This document shows positions 52,501 through 61,293 of a stretch of DNA of 64,000 nucleotides, one piece after another. Both the position numbers and the translations under genes were made by a program. The notes under the pieces were generated by a model that saw nothing but the letters and a program-made list of their open reading frames with translations, did no database searches and had not been told where the DNA came from. The first letter of the stretch is position 1, and each line of letters opens with the position of its first letter. Source of the DNA: Stackebrandtia nassauensis DSM 44728 (lineage in GTDB: Bacteria > Actinomycetota > Actinomycetes > Mycobacteriales > Micromonosporaceae); NCBI RefSeq assembly GCF_000024545.1, contig NC_013947.1:434001-498000 (forward strand). The letters run 5' to 3'.

Positions 52501-52618
52501 GCGGGCACTGACGGACGCACTCGTCGCACGGCTCGGCGCCGACGGCTACGCGGCGGCGTTCCAACGGGGCGCGGAGCTGCCACGGGACGAGGCGCTGCGC
52601 CGCGTCGGCACGTTCTGA
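49508..52618 (+). CDS. AfsR/SARP-family regulator with NB-ARC and TPR domains
   Basis: The 1036-residue protein has an OmpR-type winged helix (about 8-95), a bacterial transcriptional activator domain (about 100-245), an NB-ARC-like STAND ATPase and C-terminal TPR-like helices (about 600-1030). The ATPase shows Walker A GPGGVGKT (291-298), Walker B AVLVLDNCEH near 360 and GLPLALELAAARLRAMPL. This is the AfsR plan: a DNA-binding activator controlled by an ATPase switch and a repeat sensor. In actinomycetes such proteins turn on secondary metabolism or development. No biosynthetic cluster is in view, and the two serine hydrolase genes downstream are possible targets. The coding DNA is very GC-rich. 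The GTG at 49508 is the start. Confidence 0.9.
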   Translation: MNDVDGIRVAVLGPVRVCVGGVPVEVSAGRVRLLLARLALARGRVVTAEVLIEELWGGERLSDAVNTLQALVSRLRKVVGASAVELVGGGYRLAAAVDAERFEELAARGRRELGAGEVAAALVSVDAALGLWRGPALGDLADVGFVRAAAGRLAEARLRAVEDRFEAALRLGRHGDVLGELAGAVAEHPVRERLAALRIRALYEVGQQSEALAAYERVRAELGERFGVDPGAELRRVHVAMLRGELEPLLERPKPVPGRLPAQLTSFGGRDAELATLAGALAEARLVTVVGPGGVGKTRLAVEAAGRLDAHERGRVWFVPLAGAAGDVGGAVLGVLGAERVRPGGGKGLDQLVELIGPEAAVLVLDNCEHVVADAADFAGALLERLPLLTILATSREPLAITGEALCRLEPLGLPSGVAMAAESAAVRLFVERARAVRPGFALDETTAGPVVDICRRLDGLPLALELAAARLRAMPLTEIVSRLDDRFRLLASGSRTALPRHRTLAGVVEWSWELLTGPEQLLAARLSIFPGGATVAALEEVASDETVPVGEVVYVLGSLVEKSLVHWDGQRYRMLETIRSFAGERLDDAEGFGARFTRYFAAVAEEQEPRLRLAEQLDALRWFDTEYDNLVAALRAAIDGRVADVAARLVGAVQWYWHTMRFDARSDGFVAEVLDFGEALPDHSRAALALSWMLTDDTSAADPERLRSAIEDCVSTGALERYPTLLFLTAPMAYFMGQVELAERLLRGAEERSQPWSAGIAAWARSVFRADQGDWAGAAALRLRALRQYETAGDRVGLAFILGRVAQDHALRGEHDEAIAALQRCVVLAAEISSAEEISYRSRLGAQRSRAGDADGARRELDVALRQAIERGQPQLRIEPLVGLADLHRRAGEADRADALLAELETLVRGLAGAEQTAAAVIAPVRMALRLDTGDAKAAETLPVVAATGTLARDLAAPAAELLARLRFRDGDPEGAAVALGMSQVIRGVLDRGDPELRALTDALVARLGADGYAAAFQRGAELPRDEALRRVGTF

Positions 52619-52709
52619 CAACCGCTGTCAGCCGTCTTTCAGAGCCCGGTCAGTGCGCCCGGGCAGGGTGAATCCGACGCGATCACCCCGCTTGAGGAAG
52701 GCATCGAAC

Positions 52710-53855
52710 ATGGCGGACGACAGATACGACAGGATCCAGGCGGCACTGGACCGGGTGGTGGCCGACGGCAGCGCCCCCAGCGCCGTCGCCCACCTCAAGG
52801 ACGGCGACGGCACCTGGTTCGGTTCGGCCGGGGTCGCCGACCTGGAGACAGGACGCCGCCGCGACCCGAAGGACCGGTTCCAGGTCGGCAGCATCGGCAA
52901 GGCGTTCACGGCCACCGCGCTGCTGACGCTGGAAGCAGAGGGAGTGCTGAACCTCGACGACACTGTGGACACCTGGTTGCCGGGAGTGATCCGAGGCAAC
53001 GGCAACGACGGCACCAGGATGACCCTCCGGCAGCTGCTGTCCAACACCAGCGGCCTGGGTACGACCGGCCTGAGCCCCGAGATCGTGCGCCGCTACCACA
53101 CCCGGTCCGGGTTCGCCGAGAACCGTTACCACGTCTGGACAGTGGACGAACTGATCCGGGTGCAGCTGGACATTCCGGCGGTGTTCGCGCCCGGCGAGGG
53201 CTTCTCGTACGCCAACGGCGGCTTCCAGATCGCCGGGGCGGTCATCGAGAAGGCCACCGGGCGCAGTTACCAGCAGGAGATCGACCGGACCGTCATCCAA
53301 CCGCTCGGACTGCCCGACACGTACACACAGGACCTTTCCGAGTCGCGGTTCCGGGGCCAGCACTGCAAGGCCTACTCGAAGGGACTGTTCATCAGGGACG
53401 ACGTCGACCCCGACATTCTCACCGCCGAGAACTACCAGTCGCTTCTGGAGGAACCGGCCGGCGATCCGCTCGACATCACCGAGCGGACCTACTTCGAGGG
53501 CGCCGCCGGTTGCGTCGTGTCGACCACCGGCGACCTGCTCACCGTCGCCGAGGCGCTCATCACCGGCTCGCTGCTGCCCACCGACCAGCATCGCGCTATG
53601 TGGACGACCGTCGCCACCGCGAACTGGCTCCCCAACGCCCGTTACGGTCTCGGGGTGTCGCAGTGGCGGCTGGCCGACGGCCGACAGCTGCACGTCATGT
53701 CCGGGATGACCGGCGGCACCGCCTGCCTGGCGCTGGGCACTCCCGACGGCGAGACCGTCCTGGCCACGCACGTCAACGGCGACTGGAACTGGTACCTGGC
53801 CTTCTACCAGATCGCTGAGGCCGTGTTCGGTTCCCCGTTCGACGTTTCCGAGTAG
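52710..53855 (+). CDS. Beta-lactamase-fold serine hydrolase 1
   Basis: This 381-residue protein is a class C/esterase-like beta-lactamase fold enzyme: SxxK in GSIGKAF, YxN as SYANGGF and a late HxG-like segment HVMSGMTGG. The third motif is Gly/Ser-rich and not the classic KTG, as in DD-peptidase or esterase relatives. There is no signal peptide, so it is probably cytoplasmic. GAGGAAGG precedes the ATG at 52710, 92 bp after the AfsR-type gene. The next gene is a second member of the family, 27 bp later, so the two form an operon. Confidence 0.85.
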   Translation: MADDRYDRIQAALDRVVADGSAPSAVAHLKDGDGTWFGSAGVADLETGRRRDPKDRFQVGSIGKAFTATALLTLEAEGVLNLDDTVDTWLPGVIRGNGNDGTRMTLRQLLSNTSGLGTTGLSPEIVRRYHTRSGFAENRYHVWTVDELIRVQLDIPAVFAPGEGFSYANGGFQIAGAVIEKATGRSYQQEIDRTVIQPLGLPDTYTQDLSESRFRGQHCKAYSKGLFIRDDVDPDILTAENYQSLLEEPAGDPLDITERTYFEGAAGCVVSTTGDLLTVAEALITGSLLPTDQHRAMWTTVATANWLPNARYGLGVSQWRLADGRQLHVMSGMTGGTACLALGTPDGETVLATHVNGDWNWYLAFYQIAEAVFGSPFDVSE

Positions 53856-53882
53856 GATCCGACAGTCTTGAGAGGATCATCA

Positions 53883-55250
53883 ATGTCTGAACTCGACACA
53901 CTGGCGGACCGCCTCGGCGCCAGGCTCACCGAACTGATCGCCGAGTGCTCGACACCCGGTGCGGTCCTCGGCGTCTACTCCAAAGGGGAGTTCACCGAAC
54001 GCGGTGCGGGTGTCCTCAACACCCGCACCGGTGTCGAGGTGACCCCCGATGCGGTGTTCCAGATCGGTTCCATCACCAAGGTCTGGACGGCCGCGCTGGT
54101 GATGCGGTTGGTGGAGGCGGGCGAACTCGACCTCGACGCGCCCGTGCGCAGCTATCTGCCGAAGTTCCGGCTGGCCGAGGAATCGGCCGCCGCGAGCATC
54201 ACCACCCGGCAGCTGCTGAGCCACACCGCCGGATTCGAGGGCGACATCTTCACCGACACCGGCCCCGGCGACGACAGCCTCGCCAAGTTCGTCGACCTGC
54301 TCCACGACGCGCCGCAGGTCTTCGAACCGGGCGAACTGTTCTCCTACAACAACGCCGGATACTGCGTGCTCGGCCTGCTCGTGGAAACCCTGCGCGGCAA
54401 GCCATACCTCCAGTGCCTGCGCGAGGACCTCATCCAGCCGCTGGAACTCACCCACGCCGCCGTCGACGCGGCCGAGGCCATCCTGCACCGGGCCGCCGTC
54501 GGGCACTTCCAGCCGGACCCCGACCAGCCACCGCAGCCCGCCGGGGTGTGGGCCCTGCCCCGCAGTCTCGCGCCCGCGGGCTCGGCGCTGACGATGAGCG
54601 CCCGCGACCTGCTGACCTTCGCGCGGGCACTCATGTCGGACGACGGCGTGCTGGGCGGTGAGTCGATCCGGGCCATGCGGACCGAGCAGGTGCGGTTGCC
54701 CGTCCTGTGGGGCAACGAGGACGCGTGGGGGCTGGGCCTGCGGCTCACCCTTGTGGACGGTGTCACCGTGTGCGGCCACAACGGCGACACCATCGGCCAG
54801 CACGCGTTCCTGCGGTTCGTACCCGAACGGGACCTCGCGGTCGTGTTGCTCACCAACGGTGGCGAGGTCGCGGCGATGTTCGAGGAACTGTTCGGCGAGA
54901 CGCTGCGCGAACTCGCCGACGTCGAACCGCCCGCGTTGCCGGTCCCGGGCTCGGGACGCATCGACGCCAGTCGCTACCTCGGCAGTTACGGCAACGCGCT
55001 GATGACCGTCACCGTCAGCCAGGACGACGACGAGGACGTGTGGGCCGAGCTGGTGTACACGGGTGCCGACGGCATCGCGGTTCCACCGCAACGGTTCCAG
55101 CTGCTGCCGTACGACGGCGACACACTCGTCACCGCGCAACCGCAACGGGGCGTCCACCAGCCGCGCGCCTTCGTCGGCGCCGACGAACACGGCCGGGCAC
55201 GGTTCCTCCATATGGGACGCGCCCTGGCCCGGTTGCCCGAGACGCCGTGA
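53883..55250 (+). CDS. Beta-lactamase-fold serine hydrolase 2 with C-terminal extension
   Basis: This 455-residue protein has SxxK in GSITKVW, YxN as SYNNAGY and HNGDTIG as the third motif. About 100 extra C-terminal residues form a beta-rich domain (GSYGNALMTVTVSQDDDEDVW), like the lipocalin-like tail of some family members. There is no signal peptide. AGAGGA precedes the ATG at 53883. The sequence is diverged from serine hydrolase 1, so they are not a recent duplication. The natural substrate is unknown; an esterase or amidase role is as likely as beta-lactam hydrolysis. Confidence 0.85.
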   Translation: MSELDTLADRLGARLTELIAECSTPGAVLGVYSKGEFTERGAGVLNTRTGVEVTPDAVFQIGSITKVWTAALVMRLVEAGELDLDAPVRSYLPKFRLAEESAAASITTRQLLSHTAGFEGDIFTDTGPGDDSLAKFVDLLHDAPQVFEPGELFSYNNAGYCVLGLLVETLRGKPYLQCLREDLIQPLELTHAAVDAAEAILHRAAVGHFQPDPDQPPQPAGVWALPRSLAPAGSALTMSARDLLTFARALMSDDGVLGGESIRAMRTEQVRLPVLWGNEDAWGLGLRLTLVDGVTVCGHNGDTIGQHAFLRFVPERDLAVVLLTNGGEVAAMFEELFGETLRELADVEPPALPVPGSGRIDASRYLGSYGNALMTVTVSQDDDEDVWAELVYTGADGIAVPPQRFQLLPYDGDTLVTAQPQRGVHQPRAFVGADEHGRARFLHMGRALARLPETP

Positions 55251-55271
55251 CCGCCGCGCCCCCGACCCGCC

Positions 55272-56336
55272 TCAGGCGTTGGGGGCGCGATCGGTTCCGG
55301 GGCCGCGCTTGCGGGCGTTCACCAGGTCGACGCGATCGGCGGGCATGGTGGGCTCGTCGGCGCCCTCGACCCGGAAACCCGCGTCGGCGATCATCTCCAG
55401 GTCGGTCTTTCCCTCCGCCCCTTCGGAAGTCAGGTAGTCGCCGAGGAAGATCGAGTTGACGATGTGCAGGGCCAGCGGTTGCAGGCCGCGCAGGTGGATC
55501 TCGCGTCCGCCCGCCAGCCGCACCTCCACGTCGGGGTGGACGAACCGGGCGGCGGCGAGGATGCGCAGGCAGCGCCGGGGCGTCAGTTCCCAGGTACCGG
55601 CCAGCGGCGTCCCGTCGAACGGGATCAGGAAGTTCACCGGGACCGATTCGGATCCGATGTCGCGCAACGCGAACAGCACGTCCATGAGGTCGTCGTCGGT
55701 CTCGCCCATCCCCGCGATGAGACCCGAGCAGGCCGACAGTTTCGCCGCCTTGGCCTGGCCGACGGTGTCGACCCGGTCGGCGTAGTCGTGTGTGGAGCAG
55801 ATCCCCGCGTACTGGTCCTCGCTGGTGTTCAGGTTGTGGTTGTAGGCGTCGACGCCCAGTTCGGACAGTCGCTCGGCCTGGCCGTCGCCCAGCAGCCCCA
55901 GGCACGCGCACACCTCCACCTGCGGGTTCTGCTCGCGGATCGCGGAGATGATGTCGCCGACCCGTTCCAGGTCGCGGTCGGTGGGGCCGCGGCCGCTGGC
56001 CACCAGGCACACCCGTTTGGCGCCGCCGCTGACTCCGGCCTGCGCGGCCGACGCGGCCTCGCCGGGTTTCAGCCAGGTGTACTTCAGGACGTCGGCCTGG
56101 GAGCCCAGCCGCTGCGAGCAGTAGCCACAGTCCTCGGGGCACAGTCCACTTTTGAGGTTCACGAGATAGTTGAGCTTCACCCGATCGCCGAAGTAGCGGC
56201 GCCGCAACTGTCCGGCGGCGGCGACCACGTCCAGCAGGGCCTCGTCCGGGCTCGACAGCACCGAACCGATCTCGTCGCGCGTCGGAGTTTCACCCTCCAA
56301 ACCTTTGTGTACCAACGATTCCAGTGTCGCCTTCAT
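55272..56336 (-). CDS. bioB: Biotin synthase
   Basis: The 354-residue radical SAM enzyme inserts sulfur into dethiobiotin, the last step of biotin synthesis. The [4Fe-4S] cluster motif is Cys66-x3-Cys70-x2-Cys73 (CPEDCGYC), and other BioB landmarks are present ([12 protein letters not shown] for the [2Fe-2S]/substrate region, [23 protein letters not shown]). It resembles the Bacillus/E. coli-like long form. The ATG at 56336 fits the family N-terminus; an upstream in-frame ATG at 56435 shares the CCATGG with the bioA start and is less likely. It is divergent from bioA-bioF-bioD, so all four biotin genes share one control region. Confidence 0.93.
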   Translation of the reverse strand: MKATLESLVHKGLEGETPTRDEIGSVLSSPDEALLDVVAAAGQLRRRYFGDRVKLNYLVNLKSGLCPEDCGYCSQRLGSQADVLKYTWLKPGEAASAAQAGVSGGAKRVCLVASGRGPTDRDLERVGDIISAIREQNPQVEVCACLGLLGDGQAERLSELGVDAYNHNLNTSEDQYAGICSTHDYADRVDTVGQAKAAKLSACSGLIAGMGETDDDLMDVLFALRDIGSESVPVNFLIPFDGTPLAGTWELTPRRCLRILAAARFVHPDVEVRLAGGREIHLRGLQPLALHIVNSIFLGDYLTSEGAEGKTDLEMIADAGFRVEGADEPTMPADRVDLVNARKRGPGTDRAPNA

Positions 56337-56376
56337 TGCCGTCACGGCCGCGTGCCCACCTTCCGAGGTCGCCTGA

Positions 56377-56392
56377 ATACGCGTTAACGTAT
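56377..56392. promoter_or_regulatory. Inverted repeat in the divergent biotin promoter
   Basis: ATACG and CGTAT flank CGTTAA within the bioB/bioA intergenic region, overlapping a TGAAT-N4-GTTAAC arrangement that resembles BioQ-type operators. Regulation by a biotin repressor is inferred from position only. Confidence 0.4.
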
Positions 56393-56433
56393 CCTCCAAC
56401 AATAACTGTAGGAAATCTCTAAGAGGGAGCGCC

Positions 56434-57762
56434 ATGGGAGAAACCGAGTCCGAGCGTTGGCGACGTCGGGACGCCGCGGCGGTATGGCACCCGTTCACGC
56501 AGCACAGCCTCTGGCTGGACGACGAACCCACCGTCGTGGACCGCGCCGAGGGTCCCTGGCTGTACGACGTGGACGGCAATCGCTACCTCGACGGGGTGTC
56601 CTCGTTGTGGGTCACCACCTTCGGGCACCGGGAACCCCGCATCGACGCCGCGATCCGGGACCAGCTCGACCGGCTCGACCACGCGACCTTCCTGGGTGCC
56701 ACCCATCCGGTGGGGATCGAACTGGCCGAGCGGCTGCTGGCCGTCGCGCCGCGCGGTGACCGGGAACTGTCCAAGGTGTTCTACGCCGGGGACGGTTCGT
56801 CCGCCGTCGAGGTGGCCCTGAAGATGGCCTACCAGTACTCGACCCAGACCAACGGGCCCCGGCCGCAGTTCATCCGGCTGTCGCAGGCATACCACGGCGA
56901 CACGCTCGGGGCGGTGAGCGTCGGCGGTGTCGAACTGTTCCACGACACCTACCGGCCACTGTTGCTGAAGACCCTGGAACTGGGCTCGCCCGGCGTGCGG
57001 CGGCCGGGCCAGTCCGCCGCCGAACGCGCCGCCGAGTCCATCGAGGAACTGAAGCGACTGCTCGCCGAACACGGCGACCAGGTGTGCGCCCTCATCGTCG
57101 AGCCGTTGGTGCAGGGCGCCGCCGGAATGCTCACCCACCATCCCGACTTCCTGCGGGCCGCCCGCGAACTGACCGACGCGCACGGCGTCCTTTTGATCTG
57201 CGACGAGGTCGCCACCGGGGTGGGCCGGACCGGTCGCATGTGGGCCAGCCAGCACGCCGACGTCGTCCCCGACCTGCTGGTCACCGCCAAGGGGATCACC
57301 GGCGGCTACCTGCCGCTGTCGGCGGTGCTGACCACCCAGGCCGTCTACGACGCCTTCCTCGGCGCCCCGGCGCGGGCCCGCACCTTCTTCCACGGCCACA
57401 CCTACACCGGCAGCCCGCTGGCCGCGGCCGCCGCGCTGGCCAACCTGCGGCTGATGGCCGAGACGAACCTGGTGGACCGGGCCGCTCGGCTCGGCGACCG
57501 GCTCGGGGCCCGGCTGGCGCCGCTGGCCGAGCACCCCGGCGTCGTCGAGATCCGGCGGCTGGGAACCATGACCGGCGTCGAGGTCCGCCCGCGCGGCGAA
57601 CGCACCGGCGTAAGGGTGTGCCGATTCGCCCGAAACAGAGGAGTGTGGATCCGCCCACTTGGGGATACCGTGATCCTTATGCCCCCCTTGGGTTTGGAAG
57701 ACACACAGGTTGACATGCTCGTGGACGCGTTGGCCGGGGCGCTCGACGAGGTGTACCGGTGA
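56434..57762 (+). CDS. bioA: Adenosylmethionine-8-amino-7-oxononanoate aminotransferase
   Basis: The 442-residue PLP aminotransferase makes 7,8-diaminopelargonate using SAM as amino donor. Landmarks: HPFTQHS near the N-terminus, [19 protein letters not shown], the PLP Asp in [10 protein letters not shown] and Lys286 in [20 protein letters not shown] precedes the ATG. Coupling to bioF is by a GTGA overlap at 57759-57762. Confidence 0.95.
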   Translation: MGETESERWRRRDAAAVWHPFTQHSLWLDDEPTVVDRAEGPWLYDVDGNRYLDGVSSLWVTTFGHREPRIDAAIRDQLDRLDHATFLGATHPVGIELAERLLAVAPRGDRELSKVFYAGDGSSAVEVALKMAYQYSTQTNGPRPQFIRLSQAYHGDTLGAVSVGGVELFHDTYRPLLLKTLELGSPGVRRPGQSAAERAAESIEELKRLLAEHGDQVCALIVEPLVQGAAGMLTHHPDFLRAARELTDAHGVLLICDEVATGVGRTGRMWASQHADVVPDLLVTAKGITGGYLPLSAVLTTQAVYDAFLGAPARARTFFHGHTYTGSPLAAAAALANLRLMAETNLVDRAARLGDRLGARLAPLAEHPGVVEIRRLGTMTGVEVRPRGERTGVRVCRFARNRGVWIRPLGDTVILMPPLGLEDTQVDMLVDALAGALDEVYR

Positions 57763-58871
57763 TCTGGCAGTCCACCCTGGATAACAAGGCGAGACTGCGG
57801 CGAAACGCCGGTCTCGACCGCACGCTTCGGGTGCGCGCGGCGGACGATCCGCTCATCGACCTGGCCGGGAACGACTATCTCGGACTGGCCCGGCACCCGA
57901 CGGTGACGGCTGCCGCCGCCGAGGCGCTGGCCGAGTATGGCCTGGGCGCGGGCGGTTCCCGGCTGGTGCGCGGCACCACCGACGCCCACGTCGCGCTCGA
58001 GAACCGGCTCGGGGAACTGCTCGGCGGTGCGGCCCTTGTGTACTCGTCGGGCTACCTGGCCAACCTCGGCGCCATCCGGGCGCTGTGCGACGCGTCCACG
58101 ATGCTGGTGCGCGACGCGCACGCCCACGCCTCGCTCATCGACGGCTGCCAGTTGGCGGGCGCCCGGCTGGTCACCATGCCGCACAACGACATCGACGCAC
58201 TCGACCGCATCCTCGCCGGGCATAACCGACGATCCGTGGTCGTGGTGGAGTCGGTGTACTCCGTGGACGGTGACCTGGCTCCACTCGCGGAACTGCACCG
58301 GGTGTGCCGCGCGCACGGCGCGATCCTGCTGGTGGACGAGGCACACGCCGTCGGCGTGCTGGGGCCCGGCGGCGCCGGAGCCTCCGCCGCGTCCGGACTG
58401 AAAGCCGCGTCCGACCTCGTCATCACCGCGACCCTGTCCAAGGCCCTGGGGTCGGCGGGCGGCGTGGTCGCCGGACCGGCCGAACTGCGCCGCCACCTCG
58501 TCGACACCGGCCGCACCTTCATCTTCGACACCGCGCCGCCGCCCGCCGTCGCCGCCGGGGCACTGGCGGCACTGGAACTGGCCGCCGCCGACGACGAACT
58601 GCGCGCCGAGGTGAGCCGTCGGGCGAGCGCCGCCGCCGAGCGGCTCGGCGTCGCGGCCCCGGCGGCGGGCGTGGTGTCGGTACCCGCGTCCGACCCGCAC
58701 GCGGCACTGGAATGGGCGCGACGCTGCGCCGAGGCCGGGGTGGCGGTCGGCTGCTTCCGGCCACCATCCACACCAGACGGATCCTCCCGGTTGCGGCTCA
58801 CCGTCAACGCCGGGATCCCCGTCGCGGACTTCAACAACGCCATCGATGTGATCGAAAGGGAGCGACCGTGA
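57759..58871 (+). CDS. bioF: 8-amino-7-oxononanoate synthase
   Basis: This 370-residue alpha-oxoamine synthase condenses pimeloyl thioester with L-alanine. Visible landmarks: NDYLGLARHP, GAGGSRLVRGTTDAH, DEAHAVGVLGPGGAG and the PLP Lys228 in TATLSKALGSAGG. The GTG start overlaps the bioA stop and its own stop overlaps the bioD start (58868-58871), so the three genes are tightly coupled. A somewhat short C-terminus is normal for actinobacterial forms. No pimeloyl-chain genes (bioC, bioH, bioW) are next to it, although a P450 gene follows the cluster. Confidence 0.95.
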   Translation: MIWQSTLDNKARLRRNAGLDRTLRVRAADDPLIDLAGNDYLGLARHPTVTAAAAEALAEYGLGAGGSRLVRGTTDAHVALENRLGELLGGAALVYSSGYLANLGAIRALCDASTMLVRDAHAHASLIDGCQLAGARLVTMPHNDIDALDRILAGHNRRSVVVVESVYSVDGDLAPLAELHRVCRAHGAILLVDEAHAVGVLGPGGAGASAASGLKAASDLVITATLSKALGSAGGVVAGPAELRRHLVDTGRTFIFDTAPPPAVAAGALAALELAAADDELRAEVSRRASAAAERLGVAAPAAGVVSVPASDPHAALEWARRCAEAGVAVGCFRPPSTPDGSSRLRLTVNAGIPVADFNNAIDVIERERP

Positions 58872-59527
58872 TTCTGTCCTCGACCGGGCCGGTGATCGTC
58901 ACCGGCACCGACACCGGAGTCGGCAAGACCATCGCCACCGCCGCGCTGGCGGTCGTGGCCCGGGCGGCGGGCAAGACGGTCGCGGTGGTGAAACCGGTGC
59001 AGACCGGCGACGACGATGACGCGGCGACGATCGAGAGACTGGCCGAACCCGACCAGGTCGCGACGCTGGCCCGGTTCCCCGACCCGATGTCGCCCTACGC
59101 CGCCGCCCGTCACCGGGGCCTGCCGCAGCTGCCACTGGCCGAAGTGGTCGAATTCGTCGCGGCCCTCGACAAGGACCTGATCCTCATCGAGGGCGCCGGT
59201 GGACTGCTCGTCCCGATGGGCACCTACAGCTGGACGATGGCCGAGTTGTGCCAGCAATTGAACGCCCCGGCCGTCGTGGTGGTCCGCGCCGGGCTCGGCT
59301 CGATCAACCACACCGCGCTGACGCTGGAGGCACTGCGGTCGCGGGGAATCCTGTCGTCGGTGATCATCGGCTCCTGGCCCCGGGTGCCCGGGCCGGTCGA
59401 GCAGGCCAACCAGATCGACCTGTCCGACATGTCCTACGGCCTGGCCGGGATCATCCCCGAGGGCGCCGGAAGCCTGTCGCCCGAGGAGTTCCGGGCCCGC
59501 GCCTCCGGCTGGATCCAGCCCTCCTGA
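58868..59527 (+). CDS. bioD: Dethiobiotin synthetase
   Basis: The 219-residue enzyme closes the ureido ring of dethiobiotin using ATP and CO2. P-loop GTDTGVGKT (13-21), KPVQTG and the GAGGLLVPM motif are present. The GTG at 58868 lies inside the bioF stop codon region. Its last 94 bp overlap antisense with the 3' end of the convergent P450 gene. Confidence 0.95.
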   Translation: MILSSTGPVIVTGTDTGVGKTIATAALAVVARAAGKTVAVVKPVQTGDDDDAATIERLAEPDQVATLARFPDPMSPYAAARHRGLPQLPLAEVVEFVAALDKDLILIEGAGGLLVPMGTYSWTMAELCQQLNAPAVVVVRAGLGSINHTALTLEALRSRGILSSVIIGSWPRVPGPVEQANQIDLSDMSYGLAGIIPEGAGSLSPEEFRARASGWIQPS

Positions 59528-60681
59528 ACCCGCCGCACCACCAGCCGGTCCGGCATCCGGAACGACAGGTTCGCCGGACACCGCGGCTCCGCCTCCACCC
59601 TGGTGCCGCGCAGCAGCGGCGCCGACTCGGCCAGCACCACCTGGGCCTCCATGCGGGCCAGCTGGGCACCAGTGCACCGGTGCGCCCCGGCACCGAAGGC
59701 CAGATGCCGCCGGGAACCGCGCTGACCGGGCGCGAAGGCGTCACCGTCGGCGGCCACCCGCCGTCCCGCCTCGGCCAGCCACAACAGCACGCTGTCCCCG
59801 GCGCGAACCCCGCACCCGCCCAGGTCGGCGTCGACGGTGGCCGTCCGCCGCCAGCTGACGATCGGCGGCACCAGCCGCAGCCCCTCCTCGACCACCGACT
59901 CGGCGCTGACAACGCCCGCGACCAGGTCCTCCCGCACTCGCGGTTCGGCGGCGAGCCGGGCCAGCAGCAGCGTCAGGAACTGCGAGGTCGTCTCCTGCCC
60001 GGCGACCACCAGGAAGAACAACGCCGCCACCACGTGATCCTCGCCCAGGCCCTCGCGGTCGCAGTGCTCCCGCAGCCGCGCCACCAGCCCGGGGCCGGTG
60101 CGCGCCACCTCGCGCAGCCACCGGTGGTGTTCGCCGACCACGGTGGCCAGCTCCCGCTGCCGGGCGGTGTCCGGCCGCGCCCAGAACAGCTCCAAAGCGC
60201 TGCGGGAGAACAGCTTCACCACCGACACGTCGTCCACGGGCAGCTCGACGAGCCGGGCCAGCACCAACAGCGGGATATCGGCGGCGAGCCGCTGGTACAA
60301 ATCGACCGAACGCCCGTCGCGCAGCTCGTGGACCACGCCGCTGACCCGTCGGCGCACCACCCCGGTCAGCCACGGCCGCAACGCCTCCACCCGCCGCGGG
60401 GTCATGGCGTCGGCGACGATCTGACGCAGCCCCGGGTGCGAGTCGGTGCCGTTGTTGGCCAGCGTCACCGGCAGCCGGAACCCGTGCGAGGCCAGGATCC
60501 GCAGCGCCGTGGCCGGAATCGGCGTCACCGCGTCCAGCGCGTTGGCGGGGGCGAAACCCGCCGGGTCGGTCAGCACCCGCCGCACCAGGGCCGGGTCGGC
60601 GACGACGACGTGACCGTCCTGCCGCCACACCGCCTCATCCCGACGGATCCGCCACAGCCGAAACAGGTCGCCGTCGGTCAC
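59434..60681 (-). CDS. Cytochrome P450
   Basis: The 415-residue soluble P450 has the I-helix AGQETT (227-232) in place of the usual AGxDTT, the K-helix Glu266/Arg269 pair and the heme loop FGAGAHRCTG with Cys336. These fit an actinobacterial class I monooxygenase that needs ferredoxin partners, none of which are adjacent. The GTG at 60681 is the probable start. It converges on bioD with a 94-bp antisense overlap. Bacillus uses a P450 (BioI) to supply the pimeloyl chain, so a biotin role is worth asking, but the sequence alone cannot show it. Confidence 0.88.
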   Translation of the reverse strand: MTDGDLFRLWRIRRDEAVWRQDGHVVVADPALVRRVLTDPAGFAPANALDAVTPIPATALRILASHGFRLPVTLANNGTDSHPGLRQIVADAMTPRRVEALRPWLTGVVRRRVSGVVHELRDGRSVDLYQRLAADIPLLVLARLVELPVDDVSVVKLFSRSALELFWARPDTARQRELATVVGEHHRWLREVARTGPGLVARLREHCDREGLGEDHVVAALFFLVVAGQETTSQFLTLLLARLAAEPRVREDLVAGVVSAESVVEEGLRLVPPIVSWRRTATVDADLGGCGVRAGDSVLLWLAEAGRRVAADGDAFAPGQRGSRRHLAFGAGAHRCTGAQLARMEAQVVLAESAPLLRGTRVEAEPRCPANLSFRMPDRLVVRRVQEGWIQPEARARNSSGDRLPAPSGMIPARP

Positions 60682-60794
60682 GGACCGATCATAGACAGCG
60701 GCCCGAGGGGTGAATCCGGCCTCACACGGCACCGTCGTTTACCGTCCGGCGGGGCGGGTAACCCGGATACACGATCCCGATGGGAGGACGTGTC

Positions 60795-61223
60795 ATGGCC
60801 AATGAAACCGCGACGCTGGTCCGGTTGCGTGACACCGGACTGACGCTCGCTCACGAAGAAGAGGACGTCCGTGGAATGACGGTCGTCGACCGCAACGGGG
60901 ACGAGATCGGCCACGTCGAGGACCTGTTCATCGACGAAACGCAGCGCAGACTGCGGTTCCTGGAGATCGGTTCGGGCGGGTTCCTCGGCATCGGCAAGGA
61001 GAAGCGCCTGATCCCCGTCGACGCCATCACGCGCGTGGACGAACAGGTGCACATCGACCAGGAGCGGAGCCACGTCGCCGCGTCGCCGGGCTACGACCCG
61101 GAACTGACGCCGATGCCGGAACCGCCCACGATCGAGGAGATCTACGGCCACTACGGGTACATACCGTTCTGGGGTCCCGGTTACATGTACCCGATCTTCC
61201 CGTCCCGACGGCCCAAACGCTAA
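60795..61223 (+). CDS. PRC-barrel domain protein
   Basis: This 142-residue protein has a PRC-barrel pattern (VRGMTVVDRNGDEIGHVEDLFID, RFLEIGSGGFLGIGKEKRLIPVDAI) and a Tyr/Pro-rich C-terminal tail (YGHYGYIPFWGPGYMYPIF). GGGAGGA precedes the ATG at 60795. PRC-barrel proteins act in ribosome maturation, photosynthesis or stress; small single-domain ones in actinomycetes are usually of unknown role. It stands alone with its own terminator. Confidence 0.85.
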   Translation: MANETATLVRLRDTGLTLAHEEEDVRGMTVVDRNGDEIGHVEDLFIDETQRRLRFLEIGSGGFLGIGKEKRLIPVDAITRVDEQVHIDQERSHVAASPGYDPELTPMPEPPTIEEIYGHYGYIPFWGPGYMYPIFPSRRPKR

Positions 61224-61239
61224 CTGAAGGGGTATCGCC

Positions 61240-61270
61240 CGCCCCGTCGCGACTCGTTCGCGGCGGGGCG
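61240..61270 (+). terminator. Terminator after PRC-barrel gene
   Basis: A 12-bp GC-rich stem (61240-61251 with 61259-61270, one G-T pair) and 7-nt loop followed by GGTTT lies 16 bp past the stop. Confidence 0.75.
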
Positions 61271-61293
61271 GTTTGGCGTGTCTGGGCAAGTCA

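Noticed and set aside
49508-52618. AfsR-type STAND protein as part of a defence system
   Set aside because: Its N-terminus is a winged helix plus activator domain, which makes it a transcription regulator, and it lies outside the island.
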